From positions 62,001-126,000 of the forward strand of contig JARLGZ010000076.1 in assembly GCA_031292515.1 (NCBI GenBank): 64,000 bases of DNA, read 5' to 3'. The notes beneath the pieces were generated by a model. That model did not search any database. It had not been told where the DNA came from and saw only the letters and a list, made by a program, of their open reading frames with translations. Origin of the DNA: Puia sp. Lineage in GTDB: Bacteria > Bacteroidota > Bacteroidia > Chitinophagales > Chitinophagaceae. Numbering within the stretch: position 1 is the stretch's first letter; every line of letters begins with the position of its first letter. The translations under genes were made by a program, and so were the position numbers. Of the stretch, positions 34,698 to 43,159 are shown piece after piece.

Positions 34698-34838
34698 ATG
34701 AAATCTCTGCTCAAGGATCTGTTTTTCGACAAAGAACTGGTAGCCCGGATCAAAGAAATGAAAGTCGACACCGATTTATTGTACATCCAGCTGATGACCG
34801 GTAAGATCACGCTCCAGGAATATATGGCAGCTCTCTAA
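34698..34838 (+). CDS. 46-residue small protein of unknown function
   Basis: A short open frame, ATG to TAA, encoding a mixed-charge helical protein that begins MKSLLKDLFFDKELVARIKE and ends LQEYMAAL. About a third of its residues are charged and the hydrophobic residues are spaced as in amphipathic helices; there is no signal peptide or membrane helix. Codon choice (CTG, ATC, CAG, ACC) matches neighbouring real genes, and an AT-rich stretch precedes the ATG, which supports translation. It stands alone downstream of a terminator-bearing, repeat-rich leader. I do not recognise the family; a small regulator or binding partner is possible. Confidence 0.55.
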   Translation: MKSLLKDLFFDKELVARIKEMKVDTDLLYIQLMTGKITLQEYMAAL

Positions 34839-34898
34839 GACGGCTGTGTCGCCGGGTCGTCCCGGGTACTTACTTATGCGAGGCGCCTGCGGACCGTA

Positions 34899-37892
34899 TC
34901 ACCGGGGATCGAAGAAGATGCCGCTCAAGGCTGCGTTGACTCCCCGCACCTGGTCGATCCGGACCCTCACCGATTTATAAAAGCGGAAACGGACATAGCG
35001 GCCCTGCCGGTAATTTCGTATCATGCCGACGGGCGCCAGGATATTCAGGGTCCCGAGATCGAATAATTCGAGGGCACTCCGACGGGGTTCTTTTCCCCCT
35101 TCCCAATCCAGGAAATACAGGGTCAGGTAATAGGGATGTTCTTTCTTCAGCCTGACATCGATCGTAAAAGTCTGCCGGGTCGGTGCGGGGTCACCGGTGA
35201 TGATTGCCGCCGCCTTGCCGCTGTTTGACCCGGGGGTTGACCCTGGAAGCGTCAGTACACGGGAATCGTTCACAGCGGAATCCCAAACGACCCGTTCTTC
35301 TCCATGATATTGTATGTCTTCAACATAGGAAGGCCAGGATCTACCAGCCGCTCCATAACCGAACAACTCATATCCGTCTTTTCCGTATTTCTTCCGCCAA
35401 TCCCCCCCGGTCAGGCGATCCAGGGTGATGCCGGGCAACGGGTATGCAAGGTCTCCGGATGGGGTCTCTGCAGACCGGGTCTTCTCTGACCGGGCTTCTC
35501 CCGGCCGGGGGGCTGTTGACGGGGCCGATCCTGATCGTGCTGCCACAGAGCGTGTCGCCATAGAGCGGGTCGCCATAGAGCGGGTCGCCATAGACCGGAT
35601 AGTGGTTGACCGGACTATGGATGATCCGGTCCTGTTTTGTTTATTTATTCCTTCGTATGCACATTTGACCGAATAGTCCCCCGGCGGCACCTGTAACAGG
35701 TATATATAACTGCTATCTTCGGCGACGGTCCTCAGGCCCTTCCACACCGGAGGGGCGTCCACTTCATTTTCTTTGGCATTCTCTTTCGTATTCTCTTTGG
35801 CTTGTTCTTTGCCTTGTTCCGGGGCTTGTTCCGGGGCAATCTGCTGCGCATTTTTCCCAGCGGCAGTATTGGACCACAGCAACCGCCCGTTTACCGCCAC
35901 CGTGACGATCTTTCTGCCGGTTCCCGTTGTCCGGGGGATGCCGATCCGTTCGGCGAGGAGCCCGGGGGGGATGAAGAATCTGTTTATTCCGTTACGGCTG
36001 TCAAAAGATGCGCTGATGATGCCGGAGGGCGTCGGCATCTCTCCCCGGACCCAGGTCAGGTGTCCGTCCAGGTGGGGAAGGATGACAAAATTTTTGAAGC
36101 CGGGGATCGAGGGCCTGATACCCAGTATATTTTCGGACAGCCATTTTGTGACGCCGGCGCCCCAGGGATGGGCCAGGCTCGTGTATCCGCATTGGTTATT
36201 CGGTGGCGGGTCGTTCTTTTGCAGGATGGTATTCCAGGATGGGCGGTATACTTCGAAGAAGCTGGTGCCGCCGTACCGGAGTTGTCCGCCCCACTGGTCT
36301 TTTATCGTACGAAGGGCCTCTTTGTATCGTCCTGCCGAGGCCATCGCCTGGATAATGAAGTATTGGTTGAATGGTGAATAGCTAAGCCGGTTGAGGCGGT
36401 CCGCAAACCATTTTTTTGCGCGGGCGGCTACTACCGGATCCTGCAACAGATCCGCATTCACGGCTTCGGAGACCGCGTGGATCCCGAATGAGAAGGCGCC
36501 TGATACTGGCGCACTCTCTGAGGAAATGATACCGGATGCCGCAGCCCGCTCATCTGCATTGAATAATTCGCGGCTCTTCGAGACGGCATATCCCTCATAT
36601 TTTGTGGCCAGGGTGGTATCCCCTGTCGCCAAGACCGCGGCGGCCATTTTTCTCCAGACGTGGATACACAGCATCCGGTAGGTCTCCTGTGCCTCCGGTG
36701 CATCCGGGTGTTCGAAGCCTGCCCCCAGCCGCTCGTCCCAACCCATAAAACCCAGAGATGGCAGCGTGTCGTAGTGCCGGTAGGCGCGTTCCAGTTTTTT
36801 ATCCGCGTTACCTGTATATTCCCGGAAAAAAGAGCTGTCTCCCGTATAGCGATAGTAGTCAACCAGGCTCAACACCCAGTATAACGGATACGACGCTATG
36901 CCGTTGTCCTGTCCGGCGGTGATGCGGATGTTGGCGCGTATGAAATCGTCATTGCCGAAGGCGGCCAACGCGGCTGCCTGCGCGGGATAGGCGTCCCCGG
37001 TCCAGGACTGCCGGTCGCTGCGTTCCATCAGGATGGCGCCGAAATAGTGCTGCAACAGGTTTAGCCGTACCGTATAGGCGCCCGTATACCAGATGCGGGT
37101 CAGTTCCGGATCGCTGCACGAAAAGCTGCCGGCATAGTTCACCGGGCGCACCTGGCAGACCAGGCGGGGGTTGAGGATATGCCAGGTCTTTTTATAACGG
37201 CGTACATGGATCCAGCCGAACCGGACGCCTTCATAGAGTTCCTCATTCAACTCCAGCCGGTAGGTATGCCCGTATTTTGCCGGTCTGGCTGTTTTTATGG
37301 GATGTCTCGCTCCCGTATTGACTATGGCGGGCTCGTTGTATTCGCTGATGCTCATCTCTACGGAATCCGGGAGGTCGTCGGAATCAAACTCCAGCCAGCC
37401 CGCACACTCCACTCCAAAATCCAGGCGCAGCGATCCCGTACCTTTTACGGCTATTGAAAGACCGGCGATCAAACCGCCGTCAGCCAAACCAGCGGGCCGG
37501 CGACCTCCCCGATATGCTGCTTCAGACAAACCTGCCGCTATCGGGATAGTTGGGGCCGGGCCGCCTTCTTTTACAGAACTCATAAAGGCGGATCGGGGAA
37601 ATCCCTGCATCGAGACGGGCGTTCGGGTATAGATCTGCAGCGAATCGCCTGCTTTCGGATCGTCCCAGCGGTAAGACACCAGCGGATCCGGAGATTCACG
37701 GACCCGGGTACCCGAAAAACATCCTCCGTGGAGTGGCCGCCAGGGCTCTGTGACCTGGGCGTCGAGCGGGCTGAGAAATACGGGGGGGCCGGCGACAAAA
37801 AAAAACAAGGCTAAGAGGGCTGCCGCCGGCGAAGGGATATGAATATCTATAAGCGATATAAGCGAGGCTATCATATACGACTTCCTGATCAT
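34899..37892 (-). CDS. Secreted GH78-like (alpha-L-rhamnosidase superfamily) protein
   Basis: 997 residues with an N-terminal signal peptide (AALLALFFFVAGPPVF). LRLDFGVECAGWLEFD and YEGVRFGWIHVRRY form the beta-sandwich part; FSCSDPELTRIWYTGAYTVR opens the (alpha/alpha)6 barrel, with MERSDRQSWTGDAYPAQ at the active-site position, and HPWGAGVTKWLSENILGI and IPGFKNFVILPHL are the GH78 end. A C-terminal module after about residue 800 resembles a carbohydrate-binding beta domain. The usual general-acid Glu appears to be Asp and a nearby catalytic Asp is missing, so specificity may differ. Two low-complexity inserts (Lys/Glu/Asn/Gln-rich and Arg-Ser-Met-Ala-Thr-rich) come from tandem repeats. It probably trims rhamnose-containing glycans outside the cell or in the periplasm. 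Confidence 0.75.
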   Translation of the reverse strand: MIRKSYMIASLISLIDIHIPSPAAALLALFFFVAGPPVFLSPLDAQVTEPWRPLHGGCFSGTRVRESPDPLVSYRWDDPKAGDSLQIYTRTPVSMQGFPRSAFMSSVKEGGPAPTIPIAAGLSEAAYRGGRRPAGLADGGLIAGLSIAVKGTGSLRLDFGVECAGWLEFDSDDLPDSVEMSISEYNEPAIVNTGARHPIKTARPAKYGHTYRLELNEELYEGVRFGWIHVRRYKKTWHILNPRLVCQVRPVNYAGSFSCSDPELTRIWYTGAYTVRLNLLQHYFGAILMERSDRQSWTGDAYPAQAAALAAFGNDDFIRANIRITAGQDNGIASYPLYWVLSLVDYYRYTGDSSFFREYTGNADKKLERAYRHYDTLPSLGFMGWDERLGAGFEHPDAPEAQETYRMLCIHVWRKMAAAVLATGDTTLATKYEGYAVSKSRELFNADERAAASGIISSESAPVSGAFSFGIHAVSEAVNADLLQDPVVAARAKKWFADRLNRLSYSPFNQYFIIQAMASAGRYKEALRTIKDQWGGQLRYGGTSFFEVYRPSWNTILQKNDPPPNNQCGYTSLAHPWGAGVTKWLSENILGIRPSIPGFKNFVILPHLDGHLTWVRGEMPTPSGIISASFDSRNGINRFFIPPGLLAERIGIPRTTGTGRKIVTVAVNGRLLWSNTAAGKNAQQIAPEQAPEQGKEQAKENTKENAKENEVDAPPVWKGLRTVAEDSSYIYLLQVPPGDYSVKCAYEGINKQNRTGSSIVRSTTIRSMATRSMATRSMATRSVAARSGSAPSTAPRPGEARSEKTRSAETPSGDLAYPLPGITLDRLTGGDWRKKYGKDGYELFGYGAAGRSWPSYVEDIQYHGEERVVWDSAVNDSRVLTLPGSTPGSNSGKAAAIITGDPAPTRQTFTIDVRLKKEHPYYLTLYFLDWEGGKEPRRSALELFDLGTLNILAPVGMIRNYRQGRYVRFRFYKSVRVRIDQVRGVNAALSGIFFDPR
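35536..35610. repeat. Five 15-bp tandem units inside the GH78-like gene
   Basis: Units of CGGGTCGCCATAGAG type, the middle ones nearly identical, keep the frame and encode Arg-Ser-Met-Ala-Thr repeats on the minus strand. Confidence 0.85.
35767..35838. repeat. Six 12-bp tandem units inside the GH78-like gene
   Basis: Units of TTCTCTTTGGCA and TGTTCCGGGGCT type keep the frame and encode Lys-Glu-Asn-x and Pro-Glu-Gln-Ala repeats on the minus strand, between the barrel and the C-terminal module. Confidence 0.85.
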
Positions 37893-38022
37893 GTGAATCG
37901 GGTTTTCTTTTTTGGATAGATGGCCAAGTAACGATTTTTTAATTTATTTCCGGGAAAGTGTAACATTTAACCGGAAACGATGTCTTCTATAGCAGGTGCG
38001 CGTCTAACCATAAAAAAGCTTT

Positions 38023-40443
38023 ATGTTCAAAAACTATCTCAAGATCGCCTTCAGGAATCTGGCCCGTCATAAAGCCTATTCGACCCTGAATATTGCGGGT
38101 CTGGCGATCGGCATGGCTTCCAGTATCCTGATCCTGCTTTGGGTGCAGAACGAATGGAGTTATGACCGGTTCCATAAAAATGCCCGGCAGCTCTACCGGG
38201 TCACTGCGTCCGCCAGCAATTATAATGTGGCGGTGAACCCCGCCGGCATGCCTGCGACCCTGAAAGCGGAAATACCCGCTATCAAAAGCTCCGTGCGGAT
38301 CAGCACGATCCAAAGTATCCTGTTTGAGGCAACGGATGCGGGGCGGGGCGGGGATGCAGGGCGGGGCGGAGCTTCGGGGCAAGCCGGCGTAAGGAAATTC
38401 CAGGAGAAGCGGGTCTTCTTTGTCGACTCCAACTTCCTGAAGGTGTTCTCTTTTCCCCTCGTGAAAGGAGATCCGGCTACGGCCCTGCGGCGCCCGGATG
38501 CCGTGCTGCTCACGGAGGACATGGCAAAGAAGTATTTCGGAAAGGAAGAGGCGCTTGGCAGGACCCTGAGACAGGACAACGGAGGCTATACCACCGTCAC
38601 AGGCGTGCTGGCGAATGTGCCTGGAAATTCGCACCTGCAATTCGATTTCATCCTGCCGATCTCGTCGATCGCCAACAGCAACTACGATGTCAAAAATAAT
38701 GTGTGGGATAATTTCAACTTTTATACCTATCTGGAGCTGGATAAAAATTTCGCACCCACGAAGGCGGCCCTTGCCGGCATCGAACGGCAGATGGACGAGA
38801 TCTACAAGAAACATGTGACCGACCTCAGGGTCGCCTTTTTTTTGCAAGCTTTAACGGATATCCATCTCCATTCCGACTTGCAGGCCGATCTGCCGGGTCG
38901 TGGAAATATCCAGTATGTAAACATTTTTTTCATCGTGGCCATTTTCATCCTCGTGGTGGCCTGCATCAACTTTATGAACCTGGCCACGGCCAGGTCTGCG
39001 CGGCGCGCCAAGGAAGTAGGGCTTCGCAAGGTGATTGGCGCGCTGAGGGGGCAATTGATCTACCAGTTCCTGGGCGAGTCGCTGCTGATTTCCTTTTTCG
39101 CGATGCTGCTGGCCTTTGGCCTTGTATTGCTTTTTCTGCCGGGCTTTAACCATCTGGCCGACAAAAAGCTGACCCTTCACCTGGCGGACGGGCGTTTCTG
39201 GCTGATACTCCTGGGTATCACCGCTACCACGGGGCTGGTGGCAGGCAGCTACCCTGCCCTGTTCCTGTCCGGCTTCCGGCCGGTAAAGGTTTTAAAAGGC
39301 AACCTGAAATCACCCGGCGGCAACCTGGTCTTCCGGAATACCCTCGTCGTTACACAATTCGTCGTCTCGATCGTCTTGCTGGTGGGCACCGTCGTCATCT
39401 ATAACCAACTCCATTTTATCAAGGACAAAAACCTGGGTTTTGAGAAGTCGAATCTCCTGTATATGCCGATGACCGGTGAGATGTATGGCAAGCAGCAGGC
39501 GTTGAAGGCACAGCTGACCGGAAACCCGCTCACCAGCGAATATGCCTTTGTCAACGAAATACCCGCCAATGTCAACAACGCCACCGCGGAAGTGGATTGG
39601 GTGGGCAAGGATCCGCACACGCAGTATATTGTCCCGACGCTGGACGTGAACGAAGGGTTTGTAGATGTCTTTAAGATGAAGCTCCTCTATGGCCGGGGTT
39701 TTTCGGCCGCCTTTAAGGGTGATACGATGAATTATATGGTCAATGAGAAACTGGTGCGGACGATGGGACTTACGCCGGATGTTGCGGTGGGTAAATCGCT
39801 GACGCTGCACGGGCAGAAGGGTACCATTATCGGGGTACTCAGGGATTTCAATTTCAAACCGGTCCAGCAGGCCATCGAGCCCCTGATCATGCGGTTGAAT
39901 ACCTATGGCGGGAATGTGGTGATCCGGGCGAAACCCGGCGCTACGGAAGCTACCGTCCGGGTCCTGGAAACGATCAGTCATTCGCTGAGCCCGTCCTATC
40001 CTTTCAGTTATAATTTCCTGGACCAGGACCTGGCCAACCTCTATAAAGGGGAGCAACAGATGGGTCGTATTTTCAACCTCTTTGCCATGCTTGCTATTTT
40101 TATCTCTTGTCTGGGATTGTACGGGTTGTCAGCCTTTATGGCACAGCAGCGTACCAAGGAAATAGGCGTTCGCAAGGTGCTGGGGGCTTCGGTTTTCAAT
40201 ATCGTGTACCTGCTCTCGACCGGGTTTACCCGGCTGGTGTTGATTGCCGTAGTCCTGGCCGTACCGCTCTCCTGGTTCGCCATACATGGCTGGCTGGAGA
40301 CCTTTGCCTACCACATAGACGTAAGCTGGAGCCTGTTCGCGATCGCTTCGCTATCCGCCCTGGTCATCGCCTGGATAACGGTGAGCTATGAGTCGATCCG
40401 GGCCGGGATCAGCAATCCCGTCAGGAGCCTGCGGAGCGAGTAG
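38023..40443 (+). CDS. FtsX/MacB-type ABC permease
   Basis: 806 residues starting MFKNYLKIAFRNLARHKAYS, the usual head of this Bacteroidota family. The order is: helix near 22-43, MacB-type periplasmic domain, three helices (about 290-420) with RSARRAKEVGLRKVIGA, a second periplasmic domain, and a last FtsX bundle with QRTKEIGVRKVLGAS. Unlike the permease at 26406 it has no N-terminal extension. It would work with an ABC ATPase encoded elsewhere to drive export or envelope signalling. A Gly/Arg repeat insert (DAGRGGDAGRGGASG) lies in the first periplasmic domain, coded by about 38325-38390. Its stop codon lies at the edge of a GTGAGT-type repeat. Confidence 0.9.
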   Translation: MFKNYLKIAFRNLARHKAYSTLNIAGLAIGMASSILILLWVQNEWSYDRFHKNARQLYRVTASASNYNVAVNPAGMPATLKAEIPAIKSSVRISTIQSILFEATDAGRGGDAGRGGASGQAGVRKFQEKRVFFVDSNFLKVFSFPLVKGDPATALRRPDAVLLTEDMAKKYFGKEEALGRTLRQDNGGYTTVTGVLANVPGNSHLQFDFILPISSIANSNYDVKNNVWDNFNFYTYLELDKNFAPTKAALAGIERQMDEIYKKHVTDLRVAFFLQALTDIHLHSDLQADLPGRGNIQYVNIFFIVAIFILVVACINFMNLATARSARRAKEVGLRKVIGALRGQLIYQFLGESLLISFFAMLLAFGLVLLFLPGFNHLADKKLTLHLADGRFWLILLGITATTGLVAGSYPALFLSGFRPVKVLKGNLKSPGGNLVFRNTLVVTQFVVSIVLLVGTVVIYNQLHFIKDKNLGFEKSNLLYMPMTGEMYGKQQALKAQLTGNPLTSEYAFVNEIPANVNNATAEVDWVGKDPHTQYIVPTLDVNEGFVDVFKMKLLYGRGFSAAFKGDTMNYMVNEKLVRTMGLTPDVAVGKSLTLHGQKGTIIGVLRDFNFKPVQQAIEPLIMRLNTYGGNVVIRAKPGATEATVRVLETISHSLSPSYPFSYNFLDQDLANLYKGEQQMGRIFNLFAMLAIFISCLGLYGLSAFMAQQRTKEIGVRKVLGASVFNIVYLLSTGFTRLVLIAVVLAVPLSWFAIHGWLETFAYHIDVSWSLFAIASLSALVIAWITVSYESIRAGISNPVRSLRSE

Positions 40444-40479
40444 CGAGTAGTGAGTAATGAGTGGTCAGCAGTGAGTGGA
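40442..40479. repeat. Dispersed GTGAGT-type repeat, copy 1
   Basis: Begins inside the permease stop codon and shares GAGTGGTCAGYAGTGAGT (Y is C here) with the copy at 52671-52700, where it lies in reverse orientation. It fills the gap to the converging DNA repair gene. Confidence 0.75.
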
Positions 40480-40483
40480 CTGA

Positions 40484-41308
40484 CTATCTCTTCTTCCGGA
40501 GTTTCTTCAGTCTTTCCTTTTTTGCGGGGTCGAGTTTTTCGATAGCGGCGGTGAATGCGGCGGGACGGATGTCGGTCACATGATCCAGGAGAAACTGCCA
40601 ACAGGCGCCAGGGTATCTGTTGCCTATTTCCCGCAGGGTCCAGCCAACGCCTTTCTGCACGAAATAGTCCTCGTCGCCGAGCAGGGGTTCCACCATCGAC
40701 AGGAGTTCGGCCGCGGGCAGGACGGTCTTCCTCTTTTTATCGTATTCGAGCAGCGAGACGACGGACTGTCGCCGCTCCCAGGGGTTGGCGGACAGGTTCC
40801 AGGTTTTGAGCTGTTTATAGACCGGGGAGGGGTTTACGGGCGACTGTCGTTCCCCGGCCCGGCGTTTTGTGAGTTTATATGCCGGAGCTTTGGGGCGGGT
40901 GCTAGTCCTGGCCGCGGTGAAAGATACCTCCAGGTCCTTTTCCAGCAGATAGGAATAGATGGCAGACAGACTGTCCGAGTGGGCCCAGTTGTCGATCCGG
41001 CCTACCCAGCCGCGGGTCGTCTTCCAAAGGAGACGGTGGTTGAGCTGGTCGGGTTTTTCGAGATGATGACTGATGAAAAGCAAGGCCTGGCTCAGGACTT
41101 CATAGAGATTTGAATGACGCCAGCAGAAATCCCATATCTTCAGTTGTTCCTGGAGCGTGAGATGGTCATGGCCAAACCCGGTCTTAAAGACCTGTCGCTG
41201 CCGGGGCACTGAGAGCCCGACAAAATCATATCGTGTTCCGATGTACTTTTTCAGGTCGGGATAGAGTGCGGGCTTGTCGCCTGTCTTGGCGGCCTGGAGC
41301 TTCTCCAT
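40484..41308 (-). CDS. DNA alkylation repair protein (AlkD-like HEAT repeat glycosylase)
   Basis: About 274 residues, all helical. FVGLSVPRQRQVFKTGF, WVGRIDNWAHSDSLSAIYSYL and WERRQSVVSLLEYDKKRK followed by YFVQKGVGWTLREIGNRYP match the AlkD/AlkC-type HEAT-like fold with its conserved Trp, Asp and Arg residues. These enzymes remove bulky or positively charged alkylated bases such as 3-methyladenine and 7-methylguanine without flipping the base. Residues about 135-160 form a basic, Arg/Lys/Ser-rich insertion in a loop. I use the ATG at 41308; a TTG one codon earlier is the only alternative. It is convergent with the FtsX permease gene. Confidence 0.88.
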   Translation of the reverse strand: MEKLQAAKTGDKPALYPDLKKYIGTRYDFVGLSVPRQRQVFKTGFGHDHLTLQEQLKIWDFCWRHSNLYEVLSQALLFISHHLEKPDQLNHRLLWKTTRGWVGRIDNWAHSDSLSAIYSYLLEKDLEVSFTAARTSTRPKAPAYKLTKRRAGERQSPVNPSPVYKQLKTWNLSANPWERRQSVVSLLEYDKKRKTVLPAAELLSMVEPLLGDEDYFVQKGVGWTLREIGNRYPGACWQFLLDHVTDIRPAAFTAAIEKLDPAKKERLKKLRKKR

Positions 41309-41336
41309 CAATTCCCGGTGATATTTTTCCAGGGTG

Positions 41337-41975
41337 TTAATCCGGCAATACCTTTACCATGATATTTTTAAAGTGGACTTCGCTTTTGGGGTCATGGCCC
41401 TGCAAGGCAAAGGTTCCGTCGGAGATAAACCTGCCGGGGTGGCCTGCGGGAGGCTTGTAGCCTTCGGGCTCCGTATAGTCTACGACGGTTTTATCGTTGA
41501 TCTTGATGATGACATGCTTCCCTTCTACCTTAACGTATTCGGTAAACCACACATTGTCCTTCACATAGGTCTCCTTGATGTCCACGATGTCATAGAGGCT
41601 GCCGGTCCTTTTCCAGTCTGTATGCGAATTGTTCACCTGTACTTCGAATCCGCTATCCGGGAAGCTCTCCTGCTGGAATTTCGTATGGAAGTAGATGCCG
41701 GAATTGGAGCCCGGGAAGGTCATGACATCGGCTTTGAGTTCAAAGTTTTTAAAGTCGTGATTTTTATAGTCCCCCATATAGAACAAATGGGCTGTCGGAC
41801 CGTGGACTACGATCTCGCCGTTCTGCACCGAAAAAGTTTGGGCATTTTTTCCGACCTGCCATCCGTTCAGTGATTTGCCGTCGAACAAAGAGACCCATTT
41901 ACCAGACTTGTGTTTTGCGGCCGAAAAGGCGCAGAGCAGGCAGACAATCGTACCGAAGACCATTAATTTTTTCAT
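41337..41975 (-). CDS. DUF1080 (3-keto-disaccharide hydrolase-like) secreted protein
   Basis: 212 residues with a signal peptide (MKKLMVFGTIVCLLCAFSAA). WVSLFDGKSLNGWQVG is the conserved N-terminal motif of DUF1080, and FPGSNSGIYFHTKFQ and GTFALQGHDPKSEVHFKNI are the other family blocks of this concanavalin-like beta-sandwich. Some members hydrolyse 3-keto-glycosides; others seem to be binding proteins. It would act in the periplasm or on the surface on plant-type sugars. It starts 63 bases from the rsmE end and lies 28 bases before the alkylation repair gene on the same strand. Confidence 0.9.
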   Translation of the reverse strand: MKKLMVFGTIVCLLCAFSAAKHKSGKWVSLFDGKSLNGWQVGKNAQTFSVQNGEIVVHGPTAHLFYMGDYKNHDFKNFELKADVMTFPGSNSGIYFHTKFQQESFPDSGFEVQVNNSHTDWKRTGSLYDIVDIKETYVKDNVWFTEYVKVEGKHVIIKINDKTVVDYTEPEGYKPPAGHPGRFISDGTFALQGHDPKSEVHFKNIMVKVLPD

Positions 41976-42038
41976 ATGCGAATCAATGTTTTGGCAACCA
42001 AATTAGCGAATTTTATCAGTCGGGAGTATTAAAATATA

Positions 42039-42932
42039 TTAATCGATACAGAGCAGGGTGGCCGCGACGATTCCCGCCGTCTCCGTGCGCAGCCGTGTCT
42101 CTCCCAATGTTACCGGTTTATATCCCCGCGCCAGGGCACGTGTGATCTCTTCTTTTGTGAAATCTCCTTCGGGACCGATCAGGATCAGGACCGGAGTGGG
42201 TTGTGGGCTACTGGTATCCGGCGTGGGTGGTTCCGGGAGGGGAGTTCCGGTCAAGGGAGTTTGCGGGGATGCGGGGGCGGTGATTGCGGCATTCGGGGTT
42301 ATAGCGTCCCGTATTATGGCATCCGGGTCTGCGGTTATGCGGATCGGGTCTGCGCACATGGCCGAAGACGCGCGGACTTCCTCCGCCAGGGACAGGCGCT
42401 GTTCTTCCAGGCAATGGGCGATGTATCTGCGCAGGCCGCCGGCTGTATTTACGGGGATTACGTTCTTTTCAAGCAAGGTATCAAAGGCCGTGGGTCCGGA
42501 CAGATGGGGCAGCCAGGTCTGGCGCGATTGCAGCAGCGCGCTAACGAGGATGTTCTGCATCCGGTCCTGGCGAAAATGGGCTTTTTCCGTCCGCTCGCAG
42601 AGCAGGGGGATCACGCCGCTAACGCCGATCTCCATCGCCTTTTCAAGAAACCATTCGAAACGGGCGGTATTCTTCAGCAGGGAGATGGCGACGACGACCT
42701 CTTTTTCGGGGCGTGGATAACGGGTCGCGGACACCACCTGCACCCTGCATTTCTTTTTGTGGTCCTCCAGGATGGCGACGGTCAGGAGTTGTCCGTTGCC
42801 GTCGGTCAGGTACAGGGTCTCTCCCGGCTTCATCCGAAGAACCTGGACGATATGGCGGGAGTTGTCTTCGTCCAATAGGAATTCTGTTTGCCCGTCGTTA
42901 TAATGGGGTATGTAGAAAAAGGGTAGTGACAT
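42039..42932 (-). CDS. rsmE: 16S rRNA (uracil-1498-N3)-methyltransferase RsmE
   Basis: 297 residues. N-terminal PUA-like domain (HIVQVLRMKPGETLYLTDGN), then the SPOUT domain with LLKNTARFEWFLEKAMEIGV, VLILIGPEGDFTKEEI and TLGETRLRTETAG, which form the SAM-binding trefoil knot. RsmE methylates U1498 in helix 44 of 16S rRNA. The usual length is 230-250; here residues about 187-246 are an extra Ala/Asp/Thr then Pro/Thr-rich stretch in the loop just before the knot. All catalytic motifs are intact, so activity is expected. It stands alone between the dnaB terminator and the DUF1080 gene. Confidence 0.93.
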   Translation of the reverse strand: MSLPFFYIPHYNDGQTEFLLDEDNSRHIVQVLRMKPGETLYLTDGNGQLLTVAILEDHKKKCRVQVVSATRYPRPEKEVVVAISLLKNTARFEWFLEKAMEIGVSGVIPLLCERTEKAHFRQDRMQNILVSALLQSRQTWLPHLSGPTAFDTLLEKNVIPVNTAGGLRRYIAHCLEEQRLSLAEEVRASSAMCADPIRITADPDAIIRDAITPNAAITAPASPQTPLTGTPLPEPPTPDTSSPQPTPVLILIGPEGDFTKEEITRALARGYKPVTLGETRLRTETAGIVAATLLCID

Positions 42933-43021
42933 GCCGGCACTCTTTTAACCGGTAAATGTATGAAGGAACCCCGGAAGATGATTGCCTGGATTGCGGGTTG
43001 TTATGGCATTGAGCCGTCCCT

Positions 43022-43051
43022 GAAAAAATAAAAGCTCCGGAATTTCGGAGC
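43022..43051 (-). terminator. Rho-independent terminator of dnaB
   Basis: On the minus strand GCTCCGAAATTCCGGAGC folds into a six-base-pair stem and is followed by TTTTATTTTTTC, a little over 100 bases after the dnaB stop. Confidence 0.85.
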
Positions 43052-43159
43052 AATTATTATAATTAGCGAACCTCAGACTGTTTAAGTGCCCTGGCCCGGC
43101 CAAATCCTTTCCGGGTCCGGCGGCCCTGCGGGGGTGTTGGGGTGCAGCGGCGGGTTGCG

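Noticed and set aside
35536-35838. A frameshifted or broken GH78 gene
   Set aside because: Both repeat arrays are multiples of three and the frame stays open over all 997 residues.
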